The notes beneath the pieces were generated by a model. That model did not search any database. It was not told where the DNA came from and saw nothing but the letters and a program-made list of their open reading frames with translations. Positions 32,551 to 41,680 of a stretch of DNA of 64,000 nucleotides are shown here, piece after piece. Numbering within the stretch: the first letter of the stretch is position 1; each line of letters starts with the position of its first letter. This DNA comes from Deltaproteobacteria bacterium (GTDB lineage: Bacteria; Desulfobacterota; Syntrophia; Syntrophales; UBA2210): NCBI GenBank assembly GCA_016933965.1, contig JAFGTS010000053.1, forward strand, positions 1 to 64,000, read 5' to 3'. Made by a program: the position numbers and the translations under genes.

Positions 32551-33437
32551 AAGAGATCGTTGTCATCAGCGGTAAAGGCGGAACAGGGAAGACGAGCGTC
32601 GTGGCATCCTTCGCCGCGCTGGCCGGGAAAACGGTTACAGCCGATTGCGATGTCGACGCTGCGGACCTGCATCTTGTCCTCAATCCCCGGGTGGAATCGG
32701 AAACGGAATTCAGCGGAGGCAAGAAAGCGCGGATCCTTGAGGAACTCTGCATAGCCTGTGACCGGTGCTATGAGGAATGTCGATTCGACGCCGTTTCATA
32801 TCCCCATGAGATCAATGGCGGGGGTGAACGACATGTTCCCTGCATAAATCCCCTCTTCTGTGAGGGATGCGGATTGTGCGTGCGTCTCTGCCCGGTCGAT
32901 GCCATTGCCTTTGAACCGGTCGTGAATGGGAAATGGTTCGTTTCTTCAACGAATTATGGTCCACTTGTACATGCCCGGCTCGGTATCGCCGAAGGGAATT
33001 CGGGCAAGCTGGTGACTATCGTGCGGCAGGAAGCACGAAAGATCGCCGAAGGGCAGGGTCTTCCCTTTATTATCGTCGACGGTTCTCCCGGTATCGGCTG
33101 TCCGGTCATTGCCTCTCTGACCGGCGCGGACCTGGTGTTGATAGTTACGGAGCCGACGCTTTCGGGACGGCATGATCTGAAACGGGTGGCCCGATTGGCT
33201 TCACATTTCCGTATTCCTGCCACGGTATGCGTGAATAAATATGATCTGAATTCCGTCCTGTCTGAAATAATTGAAAAGGAAGCCCGCGAAATGGGCGTCA
33301 CCCCGGTGGGAAGGGTGCGCTACGACCGGGCGGTCACGGAGGCTCAGGTCATGAGGAAGAGCGTGGTGGAATATTCCGATGGACCTGTGTCCGGGGATAT
33401 GAGAACGCTCTGGAACAATATCGTTTCGGCGCTGTAA
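32547..33437 (+). CDS. MinD-family ATPase with inserted 2[4Fe-4S] ferredoxin domain (second copy)
   Basis: A 296-residue paralogue of the preceding gene with Walker A KGGTGKTS and the switch motif [11 protein letters not shown]. Its ferredoxin cysteines are [16 protein letters not shown] and [12 protein letters not shown], followed by [13 protein letters not shown] and [11 protein letters not shown]. The start overlaps the preceding stop (ATGA). The two copies probably form a heterodimer, with ATP at the shared interface and four [4Fe-4S] clusters between them (inference from MinD/Mrp dimer structure). Confidence 0.92.
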   Translation: MKEIVVISGKGGTGKTSVVASFAALAGKTVTADCDVDAADLHLVLNPRVESETEFSGGKKARILEELCIACDRCYEECRFDAVSYPHEINGGGERHVPCINPLFCEGCGLCVRLCPVDAIAFEPVVNGKWFVSSTNYGPLVHARLGIAEGNSGKLVTIVRQEARKIAEGQGLPFIIVDGSPGIGCPVIASLTGADLVLIVTEPTLSGRHDLKRVARLASHFRIPATVCVNKYDLNSVLSEIIEKEAREMGVTPVGRVRYDRAVTEAQVMRKSVVEYSDGPVSGDMRTLWNNIVSAL

Positions 33438-33455
33438 CGATCGAGGACAACAATT

Positions 33456-34421
33456 GTGTGTTCCGATACCCATACGTATACGTTCGGACCCGTTCCGTCC
33501 CGCCGGCTCGGTCGATCCCTGGGTATAGACTGTGCACCGTTCAAGGTCTGTACCTATGACTGTGTATATTGCCAGCTCGGCCGAACGATCGAAAAGAGGA
33601 GCAAAAGGAAGAACTTTTTCCCCCGTAAGAACATTGTTGACGCGGTTCGTCACCGCATTGCCCGGATCCCTTGCCCGGATTACCTGACAATTTCCGGTTC
33701 GGGTGAACCGACCCTGTACAGCGGGCTGAAAGGGCTCATCAAAGAAATTAAAACTGTTGCCAATATTCCCTGTGCTGTGTTAACGAATGGTTCGCTCTTT
33801 TGGAGCAAGGATGTACGGGATGCGGTGCGCGGGGCGGACCTCATCATACCGTCCCTGGATGCCGGTAATCAGCTGATATTCCAACAAATAAACCGTCCCC
33901 ACCCTGACATTGCCTTTGATGATGTGTTGCGTGGGCTGCGATTGCTGCGGGAAGAATTTGAAGGTGCTGTCTGGCTTGAAGTGTTTCTGGTGTCCGGGCT
34001 GAATGACGGTGATCGTGAGATAGCGGAAATAAAGGAATGTGTGGATCTGATAGCGCCGGATCGTGTGCAGTTGAATACAGCGGTACGGGTACCGGCGGAG
34101 CAATGGGTCACGGCTGTTGAGGGAGAACGACTCCAGCAGATCGCCTCTTTCTTTGGTGACCGGTGCGAAGTGATCGCCGATGTGGCCAGGGACCTTGAGC
34201 CGAAGGAGTTTACGGCGACCAGGAGTGATGTACTCGAACTGCTCCAGCGGCGCCCATGCACGGTCGATGATATTTCCAGGGGCCTTGCCCTGCATCGTAA
34301 TGAAGTGGTCAAGTACATTGGTGAGCTTCTCGAGACCGGCGAGATCAGGGGTGAGGAGCGGGGCACGGATGTGTTCTATACCGCACGGTGGAACGAAGGA
34401 GAGATTCGGATACAGAGATAG
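33456..34421 (+). CDS. Radical SAM protein (COG0731-like)
   Basis: A 321-residue enzyme with the [4Fe-4S]/SAM motif CTYDCVYC at about residues 32-39. The N-terminal signature FGPVPSRRLGRSLGID and SGSGEPTLY follow the Wyosine/YjjP-like COG0731 radical SAM group. The C-terminal 60 residues form a winged-helix-like segment (LLQRRPCTVDDISRGLALHRNEVVKYIGEL). The GTG start at 33456 is 18 nt after the MinD pair, in the same operon direction. The substrate is unknown; the context suggests a role in cluster or cofactor handling. Confidence 0.88.
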   Translation: MCSDTHTYTFGPVPSRRLGRSLGIDCAPFKVCTYDCVYCQLGRTIEKRSKRKNFFPRKNIVDAVRHRIARIPCPDYLTISGSGEPTLYSGLKGLIKEIKTVANIPCAVLTNGSLFWSKDVRDAVRGADLIIPSLDAGNQLIFQQINRPHPDIAFDDVLRGLRLLREEFEGAVWLEVFLVSGLNDGDREIAEIKECVDLIAPDRVQLNTAVRVPAEQWVTAVEGERLQQIASFFGDRCEVIADVARDLEPKEFTATRSDVLELLQRRPCTVDDISRGLALHRNEVVKYIGELLETGEIRGEERGTDVFYTARWNEGEIRIQR

Positions 34422-34445
34422 ACAAAGAAAGGGGATTTCAGAAGA

Positions 34446-35717
34446 ATGACCGATGACAGGAATACCCGGGACAAAAAGCCGGGAAACGGCGACGGAGGAG
34501 AAACCAAAGGCGCCGATGGGTTGAAAGCATATACTGAAAGCGAGGAACTGGCCAATAGAATGGGCCGGATAAAGCACAAGCTCATGATCCTCTCAGGGAA
34601 GGGCGGTGTCGGTAAAAGCACGGTGGCCGTGAATGTGGCGGTTGCGCTGGCAATGGAAGGGAAAAAAGTGGGCCTTCTGGACAGTGATTTTCACGGTCCC
34701 AGCATTCCGACGCTTCTTAATCTTGAGGGGACCCGCCCCACGAGCGACGGAGAGGGCATCATTCCCGTCAATTTCTCGGAGACCCTGAAGGTCATGTCCA
34801 TGGGATTCCTTCTTCAGAACCGTGATGACGCGGTCATATGGCGGGGTCCCATGAAGATGAAGGTCCTCAAGCAGCTGCTCAGTGACGTCAAGTGGGGTGA
34901 CCTTGATTATCTGATCATAGATTTTCCTCCGGGAACGGGTGATGAGCCTCTGTCCATCGCGCAACTCATACCGAAGTGCGACGGCGCGATCATCGTGACC
35001 ACCCCGCAGGACCTCTCGCTGAACGATGTGAGGAAGTGCATAAATTTCTGCCGGCAGTTGAGCGTGCCCGTGATCGGTGTGATCGAGAACATGAGCGGCC
35101 TTGTCTGTCCCAATTGCGGGACCCTCATCGACATCTTCAAGTCCGGCGGCGGTGAGAAAATGGCCCATGAAATGGGCGTACCGTTCCTGGGAAAGATCCC
35201 TGTGGAGCCGATGATCGTCGAGGCCTCCGACAGCGGGAAACCCTTCGTCTACCATTACGGAAAAACGGAGGCGGCGAAGGCCTTTTCAAAGGCCATTGGA
35301 CCCGTCCTGGATCTTGAACGTACCGCCGGGACCGGGCGACCGCCGGAAGAAAAACGGCTGGTCAGACCGGAAAATACGGTACGGATAGCCGTTCCGGTCG
35401 TTACCGGCAGGCTCAGCCCCCATTTCGGACACTGTGAAGAATTTTTCTTTTATGACGTAGATATCGATGAAAAGGTCATACGTGCCTGTGAACGGCTTAC
35501 TCCGCCTCCCCACGAACCGGGTGCACTGCCACGGTGGCTTTCGCAGAACGGAACCGACATTATTATTGCCGGCGGTATGGGGAGCCGGGCCCAGGAACAT
35601 TTTGAAGAGAGCGGGATCAGGGTGGTCATCGGTGCCCCATCGGAAGAACCGGAACGGATCGTGAAATCATATCTGGCGGGAACGCTCGACTGCGGGGAAA
35701 ATACCTGTGACCACTGA
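34446..35717 (+). CDS. Mrp/NBP35 Fe-S carrier ATPase fused to a NifX-like domain
   Basis: A 423-residue fusion. Residues about 35-290 are Mrp/NBP35: Walker A SGKGGVGKST, LDSDFHGPSIPTLL, IIDFPPGTGDEP and the bridging CXXC cluster motif CPNC. Residues about 310-415 are a NifX-like domain (VRIAVPVVTGRLSPHFGHCEEFFFYDVD...GADIIIAGGMGSRAQ-like). It ends with a cysteine-containing tail (DCGENTCDH). It transfers [4Fe-4S] clusters in an ATP-dependent way. Its 3' end overlaps the NifU-like gene by 11 nt, which supports functional coupling of carrier and scaffold. Confidence 0.93.
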   Translation: MTDDRNTRDKKPGNGDGGETKGADGLKAYTESEELANRMGRIKHKLMILSGKGGVGKSTVAVNVAVALAMEGKKVGLLDSDFHGPSIPTLLNLEGTRPTSDGEGIIPVNFSETLKVMSMGFLLQNRDDAVIWRGPMKMKVLKQLLSDVKWGDLDYLIIDFPPGTGDEPLSIAQLIPKCDGAIIVTTPQDLSLNDVRKCINFCRQLSVPVIGVIENMSGLVCPNCGTLIDIFKSGGGEKMAHEMGVPFLGKIPVEPMIVEASDSGKPFVYHYGKTEAAKAFSKAIGPVLDLERTAGTGRPPEEKRLVRPENTVRIAVPVVTGRLSPHFGHCEEFFFYDVDIDEKVIRACERLTPPPHEPGALPRWLSQNGTDIIIAGGMGSRAQEHFEESGIRVVIGAPSEEPERIVKSYLAGTLDCGENTCDH

Positions 35718-36159
35718 AGACCCGAAGGAAGCACAGGACGCCGTCGTGCAGGCCATGCTGGGCATGGTGCTTGACCAGGCGCGGCGGATGTACTCCGATA
35801 CCATCGTCGATTACGGCATCAATCCGGTCCACCACGGCATCCTGGAAGGTCCCGACGGGTACGCGAGGATGACCGGGACCTGAGGCGACACGGTCGAGAT
35901 ATTTCTTCGGGTAAGAAATGACATCATAGAAGAAGTGAAATTCAGCACCGACGGATGCGCCTTCACCATTGCGGCGGCGGAAGCGGCATCCCGGATGGCC
36001 GTGGGGAAACGGATCAGGGATTGTTTGATAATCAACCAGAGCGCCCTTCTGGAGCGTCTGGGAAATATGCCGGAGGATCATATTCATTGCGCTCTCCTGG
36101 CAGCCATGACCTTTCAGAGGGCGCTGAGAGATCACCGGGAAAAGAAAAAAAGGGGGTAG
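35707..36159 (+). CDS. NifU/IscU-like Fe-S scaffold with UGA at the first ligand position (candidate selenoprotein, Sec59)
   Basis: The frame from GTG 35707 to TAG 36157-36159 (150 residues) contains one TGA at 35881-35883. The flanks read ARMTGT-[UGA]-GDTVEIFLRV, where U-type scaffolds of this subgroup have G-x-CGDT-x-E, so UGA replaces the first cluster-binding cysteine. The other two ligands are intact: C84 in STDGCAFTIAAAEAAS and C128 in HIHCALLAA. The N-terminal part (MYSDTIVDYGINPVHHGILEGPDGYA) is also a good match, and no frameshift is needed. A hairpin follows at SECIS spacing. It overlaps the Mrp-NifX gene and precedes an MBL-fold gene by two bases. ATG 35755 is an alternative start. 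A pseudogene is possible but less likely. Confidence 0.85.
35881..35919 (+). promoter_or_regulatory. Candidate SECIS element of the NifU-like gene
   Basis: AUUUCUU (35901-35907) and AAGAAAU (35913-35919) form a perfect 7-bp stem with loop CGGGU. The loop begins 25 nt after the UGA and has G at its second position. An outer GAU/AUC pairing can extend the stem. It is the best-formed of the candidate SECIS hairpins here. Confidence 0.7.
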
Positions 36160-36161
36160 AC

Positions 36162-37118
36162 ATGCCGGCAATCACATTACAGGAAGTCGACAAGGTGGAG
36201 ATCATCACGCTGCAGGACAACTACGTGGATATAGCGGCCATGGACAACAGCGCCATAGTAGCCCGCGCCATGCCGATCAAGGACGGTGAAATAAAGAATT
36301 CCATCCTTGCCGAGCACGGCTTTTCCGCCGTTGTCAAAACGACGACGGAAGATAACGTGAGGACCATGCTGTTCGATTTCGGATTTTCCGAGCACGGAGC
36401 GGCCTTTAACGCTCGAACCATGGGGGTTCCCATGGAGGACGTGGAGGTGATGGCCCTTTCTCACGGTCACAGCGACCACTTCGGCGGTTTCCGGGAACTG
36501 GTAAAGATGATCGGACGGGACGGCATCGAGCTCGTCGCGCATCCCGCCGTCTTCGCCTATCCGCGGTACCTGAAACTCGGCGAGGATTTCAAGATATATT
36601 TTCCCCGGATCGCCCGGGAGGAGGCCGAACAGGCTCATGTAAAAATCGTTGAAACCGCCGAACCCTTCCTCCTTCTTGACGGCAATGTGCTCTTTCTGGG
36701 TGCGGTGAAACGGGCGACCGATTTTGAAAAGGGATTCCCCATTGCCCATTATGAAGAGGACGGAACGGAAAAATGGGACCCCATCGAGGATGACACGGCG
36801 GTGGTAATGAACGTTCGGGGAAAGGGCCTTGTTGTTCTTTCGGGATGTGCCCATTCAGGGATCATCAACACGGTTCGTTACGCGCAGGAAGTCACGGGGA
36901 TCGACACCGTGTATGCGGTCATGGGCGGGTTCCATCTGACGGGGCCGCTTTTTGAAGCGATCATCGAACGGACGACGGAAGAACTGAAGAAGTTCAACCC
37001 GTCCTATGTCATTCCAACACACTGCACGGGGAGAAAGGCGATCATGCATATCGAGAAGGAAATGCCGGAGGCCTTCGTGCTCAATATGAGCGGGACGACA
37101 CTGACGTTTTCAGCGTAA
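36162..37118 (+). CDS. Metallo-beta-lactamase-fold protein (COG1237-like)
   Basis: A 318-residue protein with MBL metal motifs: SHGHSDHFGG, then GCAHSGIINTV, GGFHL and IPTHCTG. It resembles the COG1237 group (archaeal-type RFA-P synthase/MJ0301-like hydrolases). ATG 36162 begins two bases after the NifU-like stop. The longer frame back to 35955 only covers that gene out of frame. The reaction cannot be assigned. The conserved position after Mrp and NifU genes suggests it belongs to the same operon. Confidence 0.88.
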   Translation: MPAITLQEVDKVEIITLQDNYVDIAAMDNSAIVARAMPIKDGEIKNSILAEHGFSAVVKTTTEDNVRTMLFDFGFSEHGAAFNARTMGVPMEDVEVMALSHGHSDHFGGFRELVKMIGRDGIELVAHPAVFAYPRYLKLGEDFKIYFPRIAREEAEQAHVKIVETAEPFLLLDGNVLFLGAVKRATDFEKGFPIAHYEEDGTEKWDPIEDDTAVVMNVRGKGLVVLSGCAHSGIINTVRYAQEVTGIDTVYAVMGGFHLTGPLFEAIIERTTEELKKFNPSYVIPTHCTGRKAIMHIEKEMPEAFVLNMSGTTLTFSA

Positions 37119-37267
37119 CGTCGACAGCCTCGCAGAACGACCACAGGCTGCCCCACTTCGTCCTTGTCAATGCGATGAATACTCCCAGGACAGGAGCCGA
37201 AGTTCGGGGAGAGGGAAACATTTTCCCGATCTTAGAGGTACTGCAGATATTGCGGGGTGGGATGGCT

Positions 37268-38077
37268 CTACCGGCGTTCCACTCCGACGATTTCCACCCG
37301 CCGGTTCAGAGAACGTCCTTCCTCCGTGTCATTCGGCGCAGCCGGATGCGATTCCCCGAATCCCTTCATGATGAGGCGATTAGGATCGATGCCGATCGTC
37401 GATGCCAGGTAGCTTTTGACGGCCTCGGCCCGTTTCATGGAAAGATTGTCGTTGTATCTTTCCGCGCCGGTGCTGTCGGTATGTCCCATCAGCACGACAT
37501 ATACCGAGGGAAGCTCGGTTTTCAGGACCGTTCCCAGTTCATTCAGAAGCATGCGGGCATCGTCTTTCAGCAGTGAAAGGTCAAAATCGAAAAGAACCAC
37601 CGGTGCCTGGCCGTTACTCATGAAACGTGACAGATCGATATACTCCAGGCCGCTTTCCTCCGGTTGGTCAGGATAGAGCCAGGCATAGGCGCCCTTGTGT
37701 CCCAGGGCGGCCGCCGTCTTCATGTCCGCCAGGGCCTGCTCGTTATTAATGACGAAGGCGTTCAGCAGCCCTCGCTCATAATAGGCATCCGCGTTCTGGG
37801 AATCCATCTCGATGACGCTTGTGAAATCCCTGATCGCGTTCTCGACATTTGAGGGCTTTAGAAGGGCATTGGATTTGCCTCGCAGGAAAAAGGCTTCCAC
37901 AAAATTCGGCTCCATATCTATCGCTTTTGTATACGCCTGGATAGCTTCACTGAAGATCTGCTGGTCATAGTAATAATTCCCCATTTCGAACCACTCATCG
38001 GCCGTTTCCGCCTGAACAAACGCGGAGACGGTAAGAAAGGCACATACGGTCAGTATGCAGATTACGACTTTTCTCAT
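37268..38077 (-). CDS. TPR-OmpA family periplasmic/outer-membrane protein
   Basis: A 269-residue exported protein. It has a signal peptide (ending VQAETADEW) and two to three tetratricopeptide repeats (EAIQAYTKAIDMEPNFVEAF, DAYYERGLLNAF). The C-terminal OmpA-like peptidoglycan-binding domain has MGHTDSTGAERYNDNLSMKRAEAVKSYL and RLIMKGFGESHP...NRRVEI. It is transcribed towards the MBL gene (convergent), with 150 nt between. A structural role at the cell wall is likely. GAGGTGCGCC precedes the ATG. Confidence 0.92.
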   Translation of the reverse strand: MRKVVICILTVCAFLTVSAFVQAETADEWFEMGNYYYDQQIFSEAIQAYTKAIDMEPNFVEAFFLRGKSNALLKPSNVENAIRDFTSVIEMDSQNADAYYERGLLNAFVINNEQALADMKTAAALGHKGAYAWLYPDQPEESGLEYIDLSRFMSNGQAPVVLFDFDLSLLKDDARMLLNELGTVLKTELPSVYVVLMGHTDSTGAERYNDNLSMKRAEAVKSYLASTIGIDPNRLIMKGFGESHPAAPNDTEEGRSLNRRVEIVGVERR

Positions 38078-38207
38078 GGCGCACCTCGAAGAGCCTGCTG
38101 TTTTCTGTTACTTGTTTTCTGATGCTGATATTCCGGTAAATTATACCAGTTAAGGCGGTTGGTCAAGCATAATCTCATGAAATACATCTATATTTCCCCA
38201 GGAAACC

Positions 38208-39869
38208 TCATCTTCGGAATACGGCCCCCGTGCTCGCTGATGTGACCAGCCGCGAATACCGTTCAAGATACCCTCCGCCGGTCACCGTTTCTTTGGGAAC
38301 ATATTCTTCTTTGCGACGGTCCAGTTCTGCCGGGTCGACCATCAGCTGAATGTGCTTGTTCGGTATATCGATGCTGATGCGATCCCCCTCCCTGACCAGG
38401 GCGATGGGACCGCCCTCGGCCGCTTCGGGTGAAATATGGCCTATTGCTGCACCGCGCGTCCCGCCGCTGAACCGGCCGTCGGTCAGAAGCGCCACCGTTG
38501 TGTCCAATCCCATGCCGGCGATGGCCGATGTGGGGGAGAGCATTTCACGCATGCCCGGTCCCCCTTTCGGGCCTTCATAGCGGATCACCACGACATCCCC
38601 GGACACGACGGCCCCGCTGAGGATCGATCCGATGGCATCCTCCTCGGAGTCGAAGACCCGTGCCCGTCCCTCGTTGATAAGCATGTCCGGAGCAACGGCC
38701 GACTGTTTGACGACGGCTCCCTCAGGTGCCAGGTTTCCCCGGAGAACAGCGATACCGCCCTTCTGGCCGTAGGGATTCTCGATGGAACGGATCACATCGG
38801 TGTTCAGAACAGCCGCCGCGGCGATATTGTCTTCGACGGTACCTCCCGTGACCGTCATGCAGCGAAGGTTCACGCGTCCCTTCTTCGACAGTTCCTTCAT
38901 GACGGCCTGAATGCCGCCGGCACTGTCAAGGTCTTCCACGTGATGCGGACCCACGGGGCTGAGGGAACAGATATTCGGCGTTTCTTCGCTGATCTCGTTG
39001 AAGAGGTCGAGGTCCAGCGTGAGCCCCGCCTCATATGCGATGGCGGGAATATGAAGTACCGTATTGGTGGAGCAGCCCAGCGCCATGTCAACGGCGATCG
39101 CGTTTTTGAAGGCGTCGAGAGTGGCGATGTCACGGGGAGTGATGTTCCTTTCCACAAGGTGCATGATCTTCATGCCCGCCTCTTTCGCCAATCGACGCCT
39201 GGCCGCCTGGACCGCCGGGATCGTGCCGTTGCCGGGCAGTCCCAGACCGAGGGCTTCGGTGACGCAGTTCATAGAGTTAGCCGTGAACATGCCTGAGCAG
39301 GAGCCGCATCCGGGGCAGGCACAGTTCTCCAGTTCCGAGAGGTCGCCCGGCGTGGCCGTTCCCGACTTGACCTTTCCCACGGCCTCGAAAACACTGATGA
39401 GGTCGACGGGGCGTCCTTTCAGGGAACCTGCCATCATTGGACCGCCGCTGACAACGATGGCGGGGATGTTCAACCTGATCGCCGCCATAAGCATGCCCGG
39501 TACGATCTTGTCGCAGTTCGGGATCAAAACGAGACCGTCAAAGGGATGTGCCATGGCCATGATCTCCACGGAATCGGCGATCAGTTCACGGCTTGCCAGG
39601 GAATATTTCATGCCCCGGTGCCCCATGGCGATGCCGTCGCAGACTCCAATGGTGGAAAATTCGACGGGGGTCCCTCCCGCGAGGCGGATGCCGGCCTTGA
39701 CATCCTCTGCGATACGGTCCAGGTGCACATGTCCCGGGACTATCTCGTTCGCCGAATTGGCGACGCCGATGATGGGTCTTGCCAATTCCTCGTCAGTATA
39801 CCCCATGGCCTTGAACAGCGATCGGTGGGGCGCCCGTTCGAGACCTTTCTTCATTAAGTCACTGCGCAT
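38208..39869 (-). CDS. ilvD: Dihydroxy-acid dehydratase
   Basis: A 553-residue enzyme that dehydrates 2,3-dihydroxy acids in isoleucine and valine synthesis. The [Fe-S] cysteines lie in [10 protein letters not shown] and [19 protein letters not shown]. Other family blocks are [46 protein letters not shown] and the C-terminal [11 protein letters not shown] 39869 follows AGAGGAA; the in-frame extension to 39920 runs into the inverted-repeat element. It is the last gene of the ilv series on this strand, after ilvC, with the repeat element between them. Confidence 0.96.
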   Translation of the reverse strand: MRSDLMKKGLERAPHRSLFKAMGYTDEELARPIIGVANSANEIVPGHVHLDRIAEDVKAGIRLAGGTPVEFSTIGVCDGIAMGHRGMKYSLASRELIADSVEIMAMAHPFDGLVLIPNCDKIVPGMLMAAIRLNIPAIVVSGGPMMAGSLKGRPVDLISVFEAVGKVKSGTATPGDLSELENCACPGCGSCSGMFTANSMNCVTEALGLGLPGNGTIPAVQAARRRLAKEAGMKIMHLVERNITPRDIATLDAFKNAIAVDMALGCSTNTVLHIPAIAYEAGLTLDLDLFNEISEETPNICSLSPVGPHHVEDLDSAGGIQAVMKELSKKGRVNLRCMTVTGGTVEDNIAAAAVLNTDVIRSIENPYGQKGGIAVLRGNLAPEGAVVKQSAVAPDMLINEGRARVFDSEEDAIGSILSGAVVSGDVVVIRYEGPKGGPGMREMLSPTSAIAGMGLDTTVALLTDGRFSGGTRGAAIGHISPEAAEGGPIALVREGDRISIDIPNKHIQLMVDPAELDRRKEEYVPKETVTGGGYLERYSRLVTSASTGAVFRR

Positions 39870-39896
39870 TGTGTTTAATTCCTCTCTTAAAGAATG

Positions 39897-40021
39897 TTGT
39901 CGACTTTGTAAAAAATCCATATGCTACGTTGCGCATTATCCTTCGTCACCGCGAAGTACGAAAAAGTACGCCTCGTTCCTCAGGATTCGCACGCCGTGCC
40001 TCTGGACTTTTTACAAAGCCG
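39897..40021. repeat. MITE-like element with 18-bp inverted ends, copy 1
   Basis: CGACTTTGTAAAAAATCC at the left and GGACTTTTTACAAAGCCG at the right are near-perfect inverted repeats around a core that contains CATATGC and TTATCCTTCGTCA. A diverged copy with the same core lies at 62943-63058. No transposase is encoded. Confidence 0.7.
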
Positions 40022-40056
40022 TTCACTTTACTCAGTATTTTGGACTTTCCGAATCT

Positions 40057-40104
40057 CGAATCCCCTAATCCGTAATCCGCTAATCCGTAATCTGCTAATC
40101 CCCT
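40057..40104 (-). repeat. GGATTACG tandem repeat after ilvC
   Basis: In the sense direction, immediately after the ilvC stop: GGATTAGC, AGATTACG, GGATTAGC, GGATTACG, GGATTAGG, then GGATTCG. It separates ilvC from the MITE-like element. Confidence 0.75.
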
Positions 40105-41155
40105 ACTTCTTCCTCCGCTCCGGCCGCATGTCACGCAGGACGGCACCGGCCTGCCACATCTCCATGTTCCTCATTTCTTCCAGTTCGCTGTTGAGGCGCT
40201 GGCGGTAATCGGGGGCGCTGTTCGCTTCAAGGACGATCGCCGTTTCTTTTCCCGATCTGACGCTCTCGTACAGTTCATCGAACAGCGGTGCCACGACATC
40301 CCGAAACCGGCCCTTCCAGTCGAGCGCCCCCCGTTGGGCAGTAGTGCTGCAGTTGGCGTACATCCAGTCCATGCCGTTTTCGGCCACGAGCCTGATGAGG
40401 CTCTGCGTCAGTTCCTCCACTGTTTCATTGAACGCCTCACTGGGGCTGTGACCGTTCTTTCGCAGGCATTCGTACTGTGCCTCCATCATCCCGGCTAGGG
40501 CCCCCATGAGCACTCCCCGTTCGCCCGTGAGGTCGCTGAAAACTTCCTTTTCGAAGGTGGTGGGAAAGAGATAGCCAGAGCCGATGGCGATGCCGAGGGC
40601 GATGACCCGCTCTTTCGCCTTTCCCGTGTAATCCTGGTGGACGGCAAAACTGGAGTTGATCCCGCTGCCGGCGAGAAAGTTGGTGCGCACTGTCCGGCCG
40701 GAACCCTTCGGTGCGACGAGAATGACATCGACCGTGTCCGGCGGGACCACGCCCGTCAGGTTGTTATAGGTGATGGAAAAGCCGTGAGAGAAATACAGGG
40801 CGTCACCGTCCCTGAGATGTGGCTTTATGCGCGGCCACAGTTCCTTCTGGCCGGCATCGGAGAGGAGGTACTGGATGACCGTTCCCCGCCGGGCCGCCTC
40901 CTCGAGGGGAAAGAGCGTTTCTCCCGGGATGAACCCGTCCGCAACCGCCTTATCCCAGGAAGGGCTCTTTTCCCGCTGCCCCACGATCACCGTGATCCCG
41001 TTGTCCTTCATGTTCAATGCCTGTCCCGGCCCCTGAACGCCGTACCCGAGCACGGCGACCGTTTCGTTCCTCAGAACGTTCCGGGCCTTTTCCAGAGGGA
41101 ATTCCTCGGAAGTGATAACGTCTTCGATGGTACCGCCGATATTCATTTCAGCCAT
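40103..41155 (-). CDS. ilvC: Ketol-acid reductoisomerase
   Basis: A 350-residue NADPH enzyme. The Rossmann motif is VAVLGYGVQGPGQALNMKDNG. The catalytic-domain blocks are VAPKGSGRTVRTNF, LMGALAGMMEAQYECL and ANCSTTAQRGALDW with its conserved acidic residues. It converts acetolactate and acetohydroxybutyrate to dihydroxy acids. AAGGAG precedes the ATG. It lies 28 nt after the first ilvN copy, in the same operon under the isoleucine-rich leader. Confidence 0.96.
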   Translation of the reverse strand: MAEMNIGGTIEDVITSEEFPLEKARNVLRNETVAVLGYGVQGPGQALNMKDNGITVIVGQREKSPSWDKAVADGFIPGETLFPLEEAARRGTVIQYLLSDAGQKELWPRIKPHLRDGDALYFSHGFSITYNNLTGVVPPDTVDVILVAPKGSGRTVRTNFLAGSGINSSFAVHQDYTGKAKERVIALGIAIGSGYLFPTTFEKEVFSDLTGERGVLMGALAGMMEAQYECLRKNGHSPSEAFNETVEELTQSLIRLVAENGMDWMYANCSTTAQRGALDWKGRFRDVVAPLFDELYESVRSGKETAIVLEANSAPDYRQRLNSELEEMRNMEMWQAGAVLRDMRPERRKK

Positions 41156-41183
41156 GAGTTTCTCCTTGTTGATTTGTTTATTG

Positions 41184-41657
41184 TTATAGCGCCACTGTTC
41201 CCGACCGCCCCAGGTCTTCCATCCCGATGCCGTCGAGACGGTTCAGAATCCCGTTTATGTCGTCACTGCTTCCCGTAAACTCGGCGATGCAGGACCCGTG
41301 ATCCTTCTGGATGATCCTGCCGCCGAGACCTTCGATGAGGAATATCACTTCATCTTCGTTTTCATTGTTCAGGGCGGCCCTGATGAGCAGTAACTCCCTC
41401 CGGACCGAGCCTTCGCCGTTCATGTGCGTCACCCGGCGGACATCAACGAGTTTCTTCATCTGTTTTTCGATCTTTTCCACCGTCGCCGTGTCACCCCATG
41501 TCACGATGGTTATTCTCGTGATGCCCGGGTCCGGCGTGATATTGGCGCTGATGTTCTCGATATTGAACCCGCGGCCGCTGAAGATACCGGCCACCCGGGC
41601 CAGCACGTCGGGCCTGTTGCGGACAATAAGTGAAAGTACCTGTTCCTTCGACTTCAT
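41184..41657 (-). CDS. ilvN: Acetohydroxyacid synthase small (regulatory) subunit, copy 1
   Basis: A 157-residue ACT-domain protein. It opens EQVLSLIVRNRPDVLARVAGIFSGRGFNIENIS and has the family block RITIVTWGDTATVEKIEKQMKKLVDV plus a C-terminal AHAS-small domain. It binds valine-type effectors and stimulates the catalytic subunit. ATG 41657 follows GAGGAACGC; an in-frame TTG at 41684 overlaps the ilvB stop. It is the partner of the adjacent ilvB copy. Confidence 0.93.
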   Translation of the reverse strand: MKSKEQVLSLIVRNRPDVLARVAGIFSGRGFNIENISANITPDPGITRITIVTWGDTATVEKIEKQMKKLVDVRRVTHMNGEGSVRRELLLIRAALNNENEDEVIFLIEGLGGRIIQKDHGSCIAEFTGSSDDINGILNRLDGIGMEDLGRSGTVAL

Positions 41658-41680
41658 GCGTTCCTCGCTTTGTTTTCCGA

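Noticed and set aside
28733-36159. Reading the NifX- and NifU-like genes as evidence for nitrogen fixation
   Set aside because: No nifHDK, nifB, nifE or nifN gene is in the window, and these domains are common in non-fixing anaerobes.
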